Below, piece by piece: positions 25,509 through 34,639 of a stretch of 64,000 bases of DNA. Source of the DNA: Streptomyces sp. AC512_CC834 (GTDB lineage: Bacteria > Actinomycetota > Actinomycetes > Streptomycetales > Streptomycetaceae); contig NZ_JAGMUO010000034.1 in assembly GCF_019049325.1 (NCBI RefSeq), forward strand, positions 407,764 to 471,763, written 5' to 3'. Each line of letters opens with the position of its first letter. The first letter of the stretch is position 1. The notes under the pieces were generated by a model. That model was not told the DNA's origin. It did not search any database and saw nothing but the letters and a program-made list of their open reading frames with translations. A program made the position numbers and the translations under genes.

Positions 25509-28500
25509 ATGACCCACAGCCATCCGGTGATCACTGATCCGCCGTTTTCCCCTCCAGGCACACCCGTCGGACTCCTCGAGGACTTGGCCACCGCACTTGA
25601 CGGACTCGGCCCAGTAGTCCGCTCCTCTCTCGCCGGTCTCACCGTGGAGGAGACGGAACTCGCGCTCAATTCCCTCGCCCCCACGGATCGCCAGGCCGTG
25701 ATGGGCAGCCTCGGTTTCCGCAAGGTCGTGCCGCGCAGCTTCGGCCGCGTACTCAGCGAACAGGTGCTCAAGCGGATACAGCGCCTGGAGTCGGATCCTG
25801 AACTCGAGCACATCGCGACCCACCTGACCGCTCGGATCTCGAACGACGTCGTCTTCGAGGTGCAGGGCCAGGACCAGGAGACCGCGCGCGTCGAGCGCTG
25901 GGGAGACCGCCTTGTGTGCCTCGCGCTGTTCTCCCGGATCAAGGCGTCGGCCATTGACGCTCGTGTGCTGACGTGGGCCGCCGAACACGACTGGTTCGGC
26001 GCCGACGTGGACAGAGCAGCACGGGAAGCAGCAGGCGAGGCGGCGCGGCGGGTGATTGACGCCATCGACGAGCTGGGCCGGCAGTCCGTACCGGAGGGAG
26101 GCGTCAGCAGCGACGACGGTGGCCCGACGGGTGTTCCGACTCCCCGAAGGAACCCGGACGGGGCGGCGGAGCGTGCCCCGGCGGACTCCGTTCAGGAGGG
26201 GAAACGGGTACCGGAAACCGATCGGCCACAGGAGTCGGAGGGAGCGCCGGAGTCGGAGCGAACCGCCCTCGACGAGCCGGCACTGTCCGGTCAGCGGTTG
26301 CGGGACACCGTCGACGGGGCGCGGGAGTCCGTGGAACGCGTCAGGAGCGCGCTGCTGGAGGGGCACCCGCCCGCCGGCTCGGATCTTGCGGCGCTCGCCA
26401 CCGTCGCCCCTGCCTTCGCCCGGGCGCGGAGTGCCCTCGCGAGGGCAGGGGTCCCCGATGTCGCCGAACGCCTCGCGGATCTGCTCGCGGCGATTGACGG
26501 CGTCCGGGTGAGGGCCGAGCGGGACCGGGACACCCGTCGTCTCCTGGCGACCGTGCTGACCTTGGGGTGTGAGCCGGACAGTGCGGTGGCCGAGGTGATC
26601 GCGGACGCCGCGCGACGTGCCGGAGCCCTGCTCGCCAAGGGCACCTGGGACGAGGAGGACGAGTCCTGCGGACACCTGCTCGGCCTCCTCGTACGGCTCG
26701 TCGAGCTGAGGGAACGGCCCGGTTCGGGTGCGGCGATCATCGAGACACAGCAAGAGCTGTCGCTCGCCCATCCGCCGTATGCCGTGGCGGCCGTGCTGCA
26801 CGAGCAGATCACCATCACGACGGCCGGGAGCGTCGATGCCGTAGTACCCGTGCCGAAGAGTGCGGCCACTGTGGACCAGGACCTGTCGACCGTGGTGACG
26901 CTGCCCGGGACGTCGAAGGGGAAGTCGACCGACTCGGCCGACGGAAACCAGGCGGCCGAACCGCCCGCCACCGTCACGGGCAGCACTGCGGCCGAACCAC
27001 CCGCGACAGCGCCCCCGCATGAGCTTCCGGTCCTCGCCGAAGCACAGCCGGAGAACGTCGAGGCGGAGAGTGTCGAGGCGGAGAACGTCGAGGCGGAGAG
27101 TGTCGAGTCCGCCCTTGCCCGGCTGATCGTCGAGAAGCGCTTCGGGCTCGCGGCCCAGCTCGCACACGCGGCAGGCCGGCCGGAGGCGGAGACCGCCGTG
27201 CTGCGCCTGGCCGCCGCGTCGGACCTGCTCACCCCGCGCTCCGACCGCGCCGCGCGCTTCGTCGAAGACTCCCTGCGCGAGTGGGAAGCCCAGAACGACG
27301 CCGCGGCCGGCGGGCTGGAGCTTCTCCTGATGCCCGTTCTCGTACGGGCCGCACTGGCGACGGGCGCACCCGTCGTCGGTGCCCAGCTACGGGCGCTCTC
27401 CCCACATCTGCCGGACACGCTGCAGCAGATGGCCGCGGAGGTGGCGGAGCGTACGCTGAACAGCGCTCTGCTGCTGGCACCGCTGCACACGGTCGTTGCC
27501 GATGCCTCCCAGACCGAGGGTCGACTGCAGGACGCGGTCGAGGCCTGCCGGAACCTGCTCGTCCCACCGAGGATGCGGTTCCAGCGCGCCTCCCAGATGG
27601 TGAAGCAATGGCTGTCGCCCCACGGACTCATGGGCGGTGTGCTGACGGCCGTCGTCAATGGGGCGGTGGACGCCGAGGAACGGGCTGGCGCCCTGCTGAA
27701 GCGGCTGGAACGGCCCACGCACATCGAGGACGAGATCGACCGCATGGACGGCGGGCTGCGCGGCACCGGTGGCCGCGTCATCCACGGCTCCGGCCGCAAC
27801 TACGTGCGGCAGTTCGTCGAGCGGGTGCGTGACGCGGTCTGGGAATGGCACAGCGCTCAGCGCGAACTGGGGATCGTCAGGTCCGAGCAGACCGTCTGGG
27901 CCGCGGACTCGGTGGCCGGTCTACGGATTTCCCTGTTGGGGCTGCGCAAAAGGGCCGGAAACGAAGTGGAGTCCGCCCGCCACCGCAGCCGTCCGGTGGC
28001 CAGGGCCGCCGCCCTGGCCGGCGGTGAACTGCTCGAGGTCCTGTTCCACGATCTGGAGTCCGGGACCACCGCGACGCCGCACGCGACCGAGATCGAGGTA
28101 CGCGAGCTGCTGGACATCGAGCTCCACAAACTGCCGGACTGGCCGGACACGGATCCCACGGTCCCCGGGCTGCTCGCGGCAGGGCACAGGACATGGGACG
28201 ACGCGATCGGACTCCAGGTCGCCCGGGACGGCTTCTCCGCCGTTCGGTCCATCCTGCGCCTGGCCGAGACCGGACTGCTTCCCGCCGCCGGTGCCCTGGA
28301 GCTGAACGACGACAGACTCGCCAGGCTCGCACAGGCGGAGCAGCGGCGGCACGGCGCGCTCAGTGAGCAGGCCCGCGAGCTCGGTGCGGAATTGCGACGC
28401 GCGCAGGCAGACGGAGCCCTCACCGACGAGCAGGACGTCAGCCTCCAGGAACTGCTCGCCGATGCCACCGGGCGTACCGAAGAAGGCGAGCCGCGTGAAC

Positions 28501-31500
28501 TGTCGGTCATCAGGCGCAACCTCGACCGGGTCGCCGAACTGCTCCCGCACTACCGCAAGGAGGCCGCCGACCGGCTCCGGGCCCGGCTCGACGCCCTGAC
28601 CGACATCAGCGAGTCCGACCGGGAGCGCGTCCGGCACAACCTGGACAACGACAGCCTGGCCACGGCCGCGGAACTGGTCTACTTCCTCGAACTGGGCGAA
28701 CCAGTACCGGAGATCAGGGCTGAAGAGTCCCACCTGGAGATGTTCTTCCCCGCGGTGCCCGACGCCCTGCCCGGCGGGATCACCCCCGAACTGATCCAGG
28801 CAGTCCGTGCCCGCGGCTGCCTGCGCAGGCCGGCGGTGCTGGACTACTCCTCCCTGTCGGAGGGCGAGGCGGAACGAGCCGCAGACGCCCTGGAACGGTG
28901 GGTGAAGCTCGCCTCGACCCGGGACCGGGCCAACATCAACCCCCGCATCGACCTCACCCCCGCTCTGTCCCTGCTCGGCTTCGAAGCCAGGAAAGCGGTG
29001 CCGCTGCGCGACCTGCGGTACGGCAAGGATTTCCGGTTCTTCGAGCTCGGCGAGACAGAGGTCAACGGTCGTGCCTGGGCGCCGGCCTTCGGATCGCAGC
29101 TCAAGGACCGGGGCGACAAACTGCGCGCCCTGCTGATCTGGGGGTGCCCGCCGGCCCAGTTGCTCATCAGCCGCATCGCCCAGGACCCCGACGAAAGCAG
29201 CCTCATCGTCGTGCACTTCGGCACACTCGACAGCCGCACGCGCACCGAACTCGCCGCTGCCTCCCAGGGCAGCAAGCCCATCCTCGTCGTCGACGACGCG
29301 GCGCTCGCCTACCTCACCGCGCGCGGCAACCGGCGCGTGGACGCCGCCACCGAAACCCTGCTTCCGTTCTCCGGAGTGAACCCCTACATCAAGGAGAAGC
29401 GCGGCCAGATCGGCTACGAGATGTTCTACGGACGCGACCGGGAACGCAAGAGCATCCTCGATCCGACCGGTACCCAGATCCTTTACGGTGGCCGCGGACT
29501 CGGCAAGTCCGCGCTGCTCGCCGATGCGGGCGACCGCTTCGTGGAACAGCGGCCCGGAAACCGCAAGCTCTACCTCAACCTGGACAAGATCGGTATCGGC
29601 AAGGGTATCGCTCTCGGCGCAGCGGCGATCTGGACCACCCTGGACCAGGACCTGACGAAGGCCGGTGTCCTGGAGGAGCCGCGTCGCCGAGGCCCCCAGC
29701 CGGAACCCTGGCAGCGGGTGACCGACGGCATCGCCGAGTGGCTGGCGCAGGACGCCGACCGGAGGCTGCTCATCCTGCTCGACGAGTGCGACAGCTTCTT
29801 CGAGGCGGACGTGCCCGACTGCACGGAAACCCGTCGCCTGCGTGGACTGGGCGAGGACTCCCGGGGCCGGGCCAAGGTCGTCTTCGCCGGCCTGCACTCC
29901 GTCCAGCGGTTCACCCGCCTGGCCAGGAACGGTCCGTTCAGCCACCTCGCGCAGACACCGACCGTCGTCGGACCGCTCACGCCGCAGTTTGCCGCAGACC
30001 TGATCGTCCACCCCATGAGGGCGCTCGGATTCGAGTTCGCGGATGTCGATCTGGTGAACCGTGTGCTCGGCCACTGTTCGTACCAGCCCTTCCTGCTGCA
30101 GATCTTCGGAAGCCGGATGGTGCAGGTCATGCAGGAGAAGCGGGCTCGTCAGCCGCTTGTTCGACCGCCTTACACCATCGAGGCGGCGGACGTGGACGTG
30201 GTCGAGCAGGACGCGTCACTGCGCTCGGACATCACCGCGGCCTTCAAGGACACACTCGCCCTCGACGACCGTTACAACGTCGTCGCCAACGTGCTCGCCC
30301 AGCACGCCCGTGACAACGGCCTGGAGACCAGGCTCAGCGACCGGGAGTTGCGCGACGAATGCGCCGGCTGGTGGTCCCAGGGCTTCGACAAGCTGGACAG
30401 TGAGGGCTTTCGCGCGTACCTGCAGGAGATGGTGGGCCTCGGTGTCCTGGCACCCAACCACGACGGGCAGGGCTGGCACCTGCGCGGCCCGAACGCGCTG
30501 CGCATGATCGGAACCGCTCAGGAGATCGAGGCTCGCCTCTGGAGCGCCGAGCACGAGTCGAGGCTGGAGGAGACCGTAGTCCTGGAAAGCCGTCCGGGAC
30601 TGGACGGCGGCCGTCGCTCCGCCCCGCTCACGATCAACCAGATCGACTATCTGCTCGGTGAGGGCGGCAATCAGGTCCGTGTAGTGCTCGGCACCCACGC
30701 GACGGGCATCGGCGACGTGGAGCGCACCCTGCGGGACGCCACCAGCCGAGTGAAGGGGTGGACCTTGCCGCCGATCGGCGGTGCCAAGCCCTACCGCAAG
30801 GCGCTCGCCGAGGATCGGCCCGGCAGCGAACGGCAGTTGATCGTCAGCGACCTGGTGAAGCGCGGCGACAAGCCCTGCAGGGAATCCCTGGAACTGGCCA
30901 GGACCGTCACGCCCACCGCGGCCGACGCCACCCGTTCGGTGGTTCTGATCTCGAGTGCCGCCCAGCTCGCGTTCTGGCGTGAGCTACTGATGGACAGCGA
31001 GGTCCGACGAGCCGAGGGGGACGACATCGTGGTGGTACTGCGTCGTCATGGTCTGCGAGGCCTGCGGGACTGGACGCAGGACCACGGTGTCTACGAGACC
31101 GAGGAACGGCAGGCCAGGCTGGCAGCGGCAACCGGCGGTTGGCCGTATCTGCTGGACCGCGTCCTGGAACTGCGTGAGAGGCGCAGGGACCAGGACCTCG
31201 CCCTGCACGAACTGGAGGAGTGGCTCAGCCGGGCGGACGGCGCGGAGGAGCTCGTCACCGCGGTGGGCCTCCTGGAGGACGAGGCGGCCCGGGCGGGCTA
31301 CACCGCGATTGTCGAGCAACTCGGCACAGGGTGGAACGCCGACGCCGACTGCGCGGCCGCGGCCGAACTCGCGGGCCTCGCCCCCGATGACGCCCGGTGG
31401 GCACTCACCTGCCTCGAAACCCTCCAGGTCCTCGACCGCGACGGAAGCAGCCTGCGCGTCGAGCCGGTCCTCAACAGGGCGCTGGACGTCCTGTCCGCGA

Positions 31501-31508
31501 AGGAATGA
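25509..31508 (+). CDS. Giant P-loop ATPase (STAND/AAA-like)
   Basis: A 1999-aa protein starting at ATG 25509; the open frame extends about 200 codons further upstream but there it only shadows the preceding gene. About 1300 residues of mainly helical sequence come first, including a low-complexity acidic linker with tandem repeats (about 515-534). The ATPase follows: YGRDRERKSIL, Walker A GGRGLGKSALL (about 1328), Walker B LLILLDECDSFF (about 1422) and VVFAGLHSVQRF. Next come helices and probable winged-helix segments typical of STAND/AAA sensors (LGHCSYQPFLLQIFG, VGLGVLAPNHDGQGWHLRGP). A second Arg-rich helical region ends the protein. Such layouts fit a sensor or regulator that changes state on ATP binding. 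Its neighbours suggest it controls the exonuclease-helicase. No named family is claimed. Confidence 0.85.
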   Translation: MTHSHPVITDPPFSPPGTPVGLLEDLATALDGLGPVVRSSLAGLTVEETELALNSLAPTDRQAVMGSLGFRKVVPRSFGRVLSEQVLKRIQRLESDPELEHIATHLTARISNDVVFEVQGQDQETARVERWGDRLVCLALFSRIKASAIDARVLTWAAEHDWFGADVDRAAREAAGEAARRVIDAIDELGRQSVPEGGVSSDDGGPTGVPTPRRNPDGAAERAPADSVQEGKRVPETDRPQESEGAPESERTALDEPALSGQRLRDTVDGARESVERVRSALLEGHPPAGSDLAALATVAPAFARARSALARAGVPDVAERLADLLAAIDGVRVRAERDRDTRRLLATVLTLGCEPDSAVAEVIADAARRAGALLAKGTWDEEDESCGHLLGLLVRLVELRERPGSGAAIIETQQELSLAHPPYAVAAVLHEQITITTAGSVDAVVPVPKSAATVDQDLSTVVTLPGTSKGKSTDSADGNQAAEPPATVTGSTAAEPPATAPPHELPVLAEAQPENVEAESVEAENVEAESVESALARLIVEKRFGLAAQLAHAAGRPEAETAVLRLAAASDLLTPRSDRAARFVEDSLREWEAQNDAAAGGLELLLMPVLVRAALATGAPVVGAQLRALSPHLPDTLQQMAAEVAERTLNSALLLAPLHTVVADASQTEGRLQDAVEACRNLLVPPRMRFQRASQMVKQWLSPHGLMGGVLTAVVNGAVDAEERAGALLKRLERPTHIEDEIDRMDGGLRGTGGRVIHGSGRNYVRQFVERVRDAVWEWHSAQRELGIVRSEQTVWAADSVAGLRISLLGLRKRAGNEVESARHRSRPVARAAALAGGELLEVLFHDLESGTTATPHATEIEVRELLDIELHKLPDWPDTDPTVPGLLAAGHRTWDDAIGLQVARDGFSAVRSILRLAETGLLPAAGALELNDDRLARLAQAEQRRHGALSEQARELGAELRRAQADGALTDEQDVSLQELLADATGRTEEGEPRELSVIRRNLDRVAELLPHYRKEAADRLRARLDALTDISESDRERVRHNLDNDSLATAAELVYFLELGEPVPEIRAEESHLEMFFPAVPDALPGGITPELIQAVRARGCLRRPAVLDYSSLSEGEAERAADALERWVKLASTRDRANINPRIDLTPALSLLGFEARKAVPLRDLRYGKDFRFFELGETEVNGRAWAPAFGSQLKDRGDKLRALLIWGCPPAQLLISRIAQDPDESSLIVVHFGTLDSRTRTELAAASQGSKPILVVDDAALAYLTARGNRRVDAATETLLPFSGVNPYIKEKRGQIGYEMFYGRDRERKSILDPTGTQILYGGRGLGKSALLADAGDRFVEQRPGNRKLYLNLDKIGIGKGIALGAAAIWTTLDQDLTKAGVLEEPRRRGPQPEPWQRVTDGIAEWLAQDADRRLLILLDECDSFFEADVPDCTETRRLRGLGEDSRGRAKVVFAGLHSVQRFTRLARNGPFSHLAQTPTVVGPLTPQFAADLIVHPMRALGFEFADVDLVNRVLGHCSYQPFLLQIFGSRMVQVMQEKRARQPLVRPPYTIEAADVDVVEQDASLRSDITAAFKDTLALDDRYNVVANVLAQHARDNGLETRLSDRELRDECAGWWSQGFDKLDSEGFRAYLQEMVGLGVLAPNHDGQGWHLRGPNALRMIGTAQEIEARLWSAEHESRLEETVVLESRPGLDGGRRSAPLTINQIDYLLGEGGNQVRVVLGTHATGIGDVERTLRDATSRVKGWTLPPIGGAKPYRKALAEDRPGSERQLIVSDLVKRGDKPCRESLELARTVTPTAADATRSVVLISSAAQLAFWRELLMDSEVRRAEGDDIVVVLRRHGLRGLRDWTQDHGVYETEERQARLAAATGGWPYLLDRVLELRERRRDQDLALHELEEWLSRADGAEELVTAVGLLEDEAARAGYTAIVEQLGTGWNADADCAAAAELAGLAPDDARWALTCLETLQVLDRDGSSLRVEPVLNRALDVLSAKE
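27051..27110 (+). repeat. In-frame 15-bp tandem repeat encoding E-(N/S)-V-E-A
   Basis: Four 15-bp units alternate GAGAACGTCGAGGCG and GAGAGTGTCGAGGCG, the last ending GAGTCC. They encode an acidic flexible linker in the ATPase. Copy number may vary between strains. Confidence 0.85.
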
Positions 31509-31514
31509 TCCGCG

Positions 31515-31548
31515 GGTGAGGGGCCGGGGCAACCCCCGGCCCCTCACC
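31515..31548 (+). terminator. Hairpin terminator after the giant ATPase gene
   Basis: A perfect 15-bp stem (GGTGAGGGGCCGGGG and its complement) with a CAAC loop, starting 6 bp after the ATPase stop. It should end, or strongly attenuate, transcription before the GIY-YIG gene. Confidence 0.85.
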
Positions 31549-31625
31549 GGTACGGGCTTGAGCGGGCAGTGCAGCGACCGCGAGAAGCCGACCAGACACA
31601 TCGACCCAGAGAAAGCGAACCTCCC

Positions 31626-33530
31626 TTGTCCGTACAGTCCTTCCGCCCCGACGTCGACGCGGCAGCCGCCGCGATGAAAGGCATCTCGTTCCCGGTCAGG
31701 GGCACGCTGAAGAACCTCCCGGAGGTGCTGACACCCGACGAGACGGTGCAGGCCCTCGCCGTGGCCCATCACGACGGCGTCCTGGGCGTCCTCGCCCTGA
31801 CCGATCGCCGCACGCTGTTCCGGGCACAGGGGTGGGCGGGCCAGCGGCTGGTGTCGCACGCTCTCGTCGAAGTCACCGACGTCCGCTGGGCAGGAGGTCT
31901 GGGACAGGGCGTGCTCACACTGTTCGTCTCCGGCTTGGCGGCCGAGTTCAAGAACATGGACAAGAGGGACGGCCAAGCCCTTGCCGAGCGCCTTCAGCAG
32001 TGGCGTCAGTGGTACGCGGGACAGTCCGGTACGGCCGCTCCGGCGCCGGTCGTTCCCCCGCAGTCGGTACAGCCCGCGCAACCCGTCACCGCCTCCGCCC
32101 CCGTACCGTCGCAGCCTGCCGGCGGTGGAGGCATCTTCGGTCGGCGCCGTCGGGAGGCGGAGACGGAAGCGGCCCGTCTAGGTGAGCAACTGCGCGCACG
32201 TGAGGCCGACGCCGACGCACTGCGCTCGGAGAACCACCGTCTGCTGGCCGAGCTGACCGCGGTCGTCGGTACAGACACCGCCCGGCTGGTCCAGGAGACC
32301 GAACGGATCCAGCGGACTCACATCGGGAACCTGGCCGAGCTGCAGAGGATCGACGCCGTCCTCGACGCGAAGGTGGAGGCCGCCGCCGAGCGCGCCGAGC
32401 GCGACCTCCAAGGCACTCGGCAGGAACTGCAGAACCTGGAGGCACAGACCCGGGAGACGGAGCGTCGGCTGACTTCGGCCAGGGCCGGACTGGTCCTCAC
32501 CGACGAATTGGCGCTGATGCAGGAGGCCGGCATCTACGAGTACCGGCACCCGCTGGCCGACGCCGTCGCCTACAAGGCACAGCTTGACCGCGCCAAGGAC
32601 CAGTACAAAGTCCTCACCAAGAACGGGCGAGCCGTCGTCGGAGTCACCGAATGGACGGTCAACGGCTCCTCAGCAGAGGGGCGCCGCATGGTGCGTGACT
32701 TCTCCAAGCTGATGCTGCGCGCCTACAACGCGGAGGCGGACGCGGCGGTACGTGGCATGAAACCGCACCGCCTCGCCTCTCTCATCGACAGGCTGGACAA
32801 GTCGCGGGAGACCATCGCGAAACTCGGCAAGACCATGCAGATCCATGTCACCGACGAGTACCACCGTCTCCGGGTCCGAGAGCTGGAGCTGACCGCCGAT
32901 CACCTGGCCAAGGTCGAGGAGGAGAAGGAACAACGCCGGGAGGAGCGGGCCCGCCAGCGCGAGGAGGAGCGCCTTGAGCGGGAGATCGCCCGCGAGCGCG
33001 CCCGGCTCGACAAGGAACGCAACCGCCTGGTCCTGGCGCTGAACCGGGCTCGCTCGGCGGGCCAGGCGGACGCCGCTCAGGTCGCGGAACTGGAACGAAA
33101 GCTCGGCGAGATCGACGCCGAGGAGGAGGCCATCGACCGGAGGGAGGCCAACCGACGTGCCGGATACGTGTATGTCATCTCCAACATCGGGGCCTTCGGG
33201 GAGTCGATGGTCAAAATCGGCCTGACCCGGCGTCTGGACCCCATGGACCGGGTCAACGAACTCGGTGACGCGTCCGTACCGTTCCGGTTCGATGTCCATG
33301 CGCTGATCTACAGTGACGACGCCGTCGGTTTGGAGCGCGCCCTTCACCAGGACTTCGAGGCGCGCCGGGTCAACCGGGTCAACGCACGCCGCGAGTTCTT
33401 CCACGTGAGCCCGGCCCAGGTCCGCGACGCACTCGCCCGCCATGCCGGCCAGCATCTCCTGGAGTTCCACGAGGAACCGGACGCACCGGAGTGGCGCGCG
33501 AGCGTCGCCACGGCGCGAGCTCACGGCTGA
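31626..33530 (+). CDS. PH-like / DUF4041 / T5orf172 GIY-YIG nuclease
   Basis: A 634-aa protein. Residues about 15-125 look like a small PH-like domain (GVLGVLALTDRRTLFRA). Two coiled-coil blocks (about 165-260 and 420-510) flank a DUF4041 domain (about 270-400; YEYRHPLADAVAYKAQLDRA). The C-terminus is a T5orf172-type GIY-YIG nuclease: YVYVIS, VKIGLTRR, ALHQDFEARRVNRVNARREFF. This family is shared with phages and is presumed to nick or cut DNA. I prefer the TTG at 31626 with an upstream GAGAAAG; an ATG at 31569 is the alternative. It follows the ATPase gene after a strong terminator, so it may have its own promoter or be an independent module of the island. Confidence 0.85.
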   Translation: MSVQSFRPDVDAAAAAMKGISFPVRGTLKNLPEVLTPDETVQALAVAHHDGVLGVLALTDRRTLFRAQGWAGQRLVSHALVEVTDVRWAGGLGQGVLTLFVSGLAAEFKNMDKRDGQALAERLQQWRQWYAGQSGTAAPAPVVPPQSVQPAQPVTASAPVPSQPAGGGGIFGRRRREAETEAARLGEQLRAREADADALRSENHRLLAELTAVVGTDTARLVQETERIQRTHIGNLAELQRIDAVLDAKVEAAAERAERDLQGTRQELQNLEAQTRETERRLTSARAGLVLTDELALMQEAGIYEYRHPLADAVAYKAQLDRAKDQYKVLTKNGRAVVGVTEWTVNGSSAEGRRMVRDFSKLMLRAYNAEADAAVRGMKPHRLASLIDRLDKSRETIAKLGKTMQIHVTDEYHRLRVRELELTADHLAKVEEEKEQRREERARQREEERLEREIARERARLDKERNRLVLALNRARSAGQADAAQVAELERKLGEIDAEEEAIDRREANRRAGYVYVISNIGAFGESMVKIGLTRRLDPMDRVNELGDASVPFRFDVHALIYSDDAVGLERALHQDFEARRVNRVNARREFFHVSPAQVRDALARHAGQHLLEFHEEPDAPEWRASVATARAHG

Positions 33531-33545
33531 CTCGTGGTCGAGCGC

Positions 33546-34514
33546 TCACTCGTGGCCGACGATTGACGCGATGGTCTTCCTGCGCCTTTCGTTGTCGGCC
33601 GCCGCCTTGCGCAGTTCATTGGCGTGCTTCCTGATCTGCGCTTTCTGGTACTGCTGTTCCTCCGTCGACCAGATGGTGACGAGTCGGGTCTCTCTCTTGC
33701 AGGCCACGTCGGCGAGCGCCATGTTGATCTCCTCGCGACTCACCGGGAGGACATCGATGTTGAAGGGCAGGTTCTCGCCGACCGGAGCGGCGGTCGTATA
33801 GCCCTTGTCGTGCATGCAGTGGGACCACTGCTTGAACACGGCGTTGACACGGGGGCTGTTCATCGTCCGCTTGTGGGACTCGGCCTTTATGTCCGAGGCC
33901 ACCTCGGCGTAGGAGTCGTGCGAGGCGTCGTCCTCGCCGGCCAGTGCAGCACCGGCCTCGGCCACGCACCCTCCCGGTGGGCTGTTCTCGCCCCCGCCGT
34001 TGAGAGAAGCAGTGTAGGCGGGGTTGCTCCGGTGGGTGCGTATCCAGTCGGCGCGTTGTGCAGCGGCTTCGGTGTCCTTGTCCGCCGCTTCGTCAACGGC
34101 GGACGGCAGGTGGTACCCGTACTGCCGTGCCGTGGCCGTGTCGGCCACCCCGTAGCGTCGCTTGTTGCCGTAGACGCCGTTGTCCTTTACGCCTGCTTTC
34201 AGGACCGCATCCGCAGGCTGAGGGAAGGAGAAACCGAACTTCTGCATGCAGCGGTCGATGAGTACGGCACGAGCGAGCGCTGTCCGGGTCTGGTCATGAA
34301 CCGTTGGCAGATAGGTGTTGACGGGAAGAATCACCTCCCCCGGTGCGGGCGCGGCGGTCGGCGGTGCCACGGTCGAGTCGGGAACGGCGGAGTCCTGGCC
34401 GGAGCAGGCTGTGGCCGACATCGCGACCACCGCAGTCACCACGACCACCGCGGTCAACGTGGTCGGCGCGGACAATCGACGCTGAGGGGGAGCCAGACGC
34501 AGGGGCAGAGGCAT
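33546..34514 (-). CDS. Putative secreted lipoprotein, unknown function
   Basis: A 322-aa protein with a basic N-terminus, a hydrophobic core (about 18-34) and a lipobox ending at Cys37 (SATAC-SG), so probably anchored to the outer face of the membrane. The mature part is soluble and rich in charged residues, with four further Cys (CMQKFGF, GGCVAEAG, HCMHDKG, VACKRE) that may form disulfides. The pattern of small hypothetical lipoproteins with DRCMQKFGF and CMHDKGY motifs is common in Streptomyces and has no assigned role. The stop lies 15 bp from the convergent GIY-YIG gene, with no hairpin between them. Confidence 0.75.
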   Translation of the reverse strand: MPLPLRLAPPQRRLSAPTTLTAVVVVTAVVAMSATACSGQDSAVPDSTVAPPTAAPAPGEVILPVNTYLPTVHDQTRTALARAVLIDRCMQKFGFSFPQPADAVLKAGVKDNGVYGNKRRYGVADTATARQYGYHLPSAVDEAADKDTEAAAQRADWIRTHRSNPAYTASLNGGGENSPPGGCVAEAGAALAGEDDASHDSYAEVASDIKAESHKRTMNSPRVNAVFKQWSHCMHDKGYTTAAPVGENLPFNIDVLPVSREEINMALADVACKRETRLVTIWSTEEQQYQKAQIRKHANELRKAAADNERRRKTIASIVGHE

Positions 34515-34580
34515 GAGGTGATTCCACTTCGTCGGATCCGTCGAAGTCGTCGGAGGGGTGCGGGTATGCCGCTCCACGCG

Positions 34581-34618
34581 CTTCCGGGCCCGCGGTGCGG
34601 CACCGGCGGGCCCGGAAG
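34581..34618 (-). terminator. Hairpin terminator downstream of the I36-like gene
   Basis: A perfect 13-bp stem (CTTCCGGGCCCGC and its complement) with a 12-nt loop that can itself pair (GGTGC/CACC). It lies 21 bp beyond the stop of the minus-strand secreted-protein gene. Confidence 0.75.
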
Positions 34619-34639
34619 GAACGGATCGGCGGCTCAGGA

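Noticed and set aside
8146..33530. BREX, Pgl or DISARM assignment of the island
   Set aside because: No PglZ-type phosphatase, BrxC/PglY-type gene in the right context, DrmA/DrmB (DUF1998) or PLD nuclease was seen. The presence of a methylase, helicases and a kinase alone is not enough.
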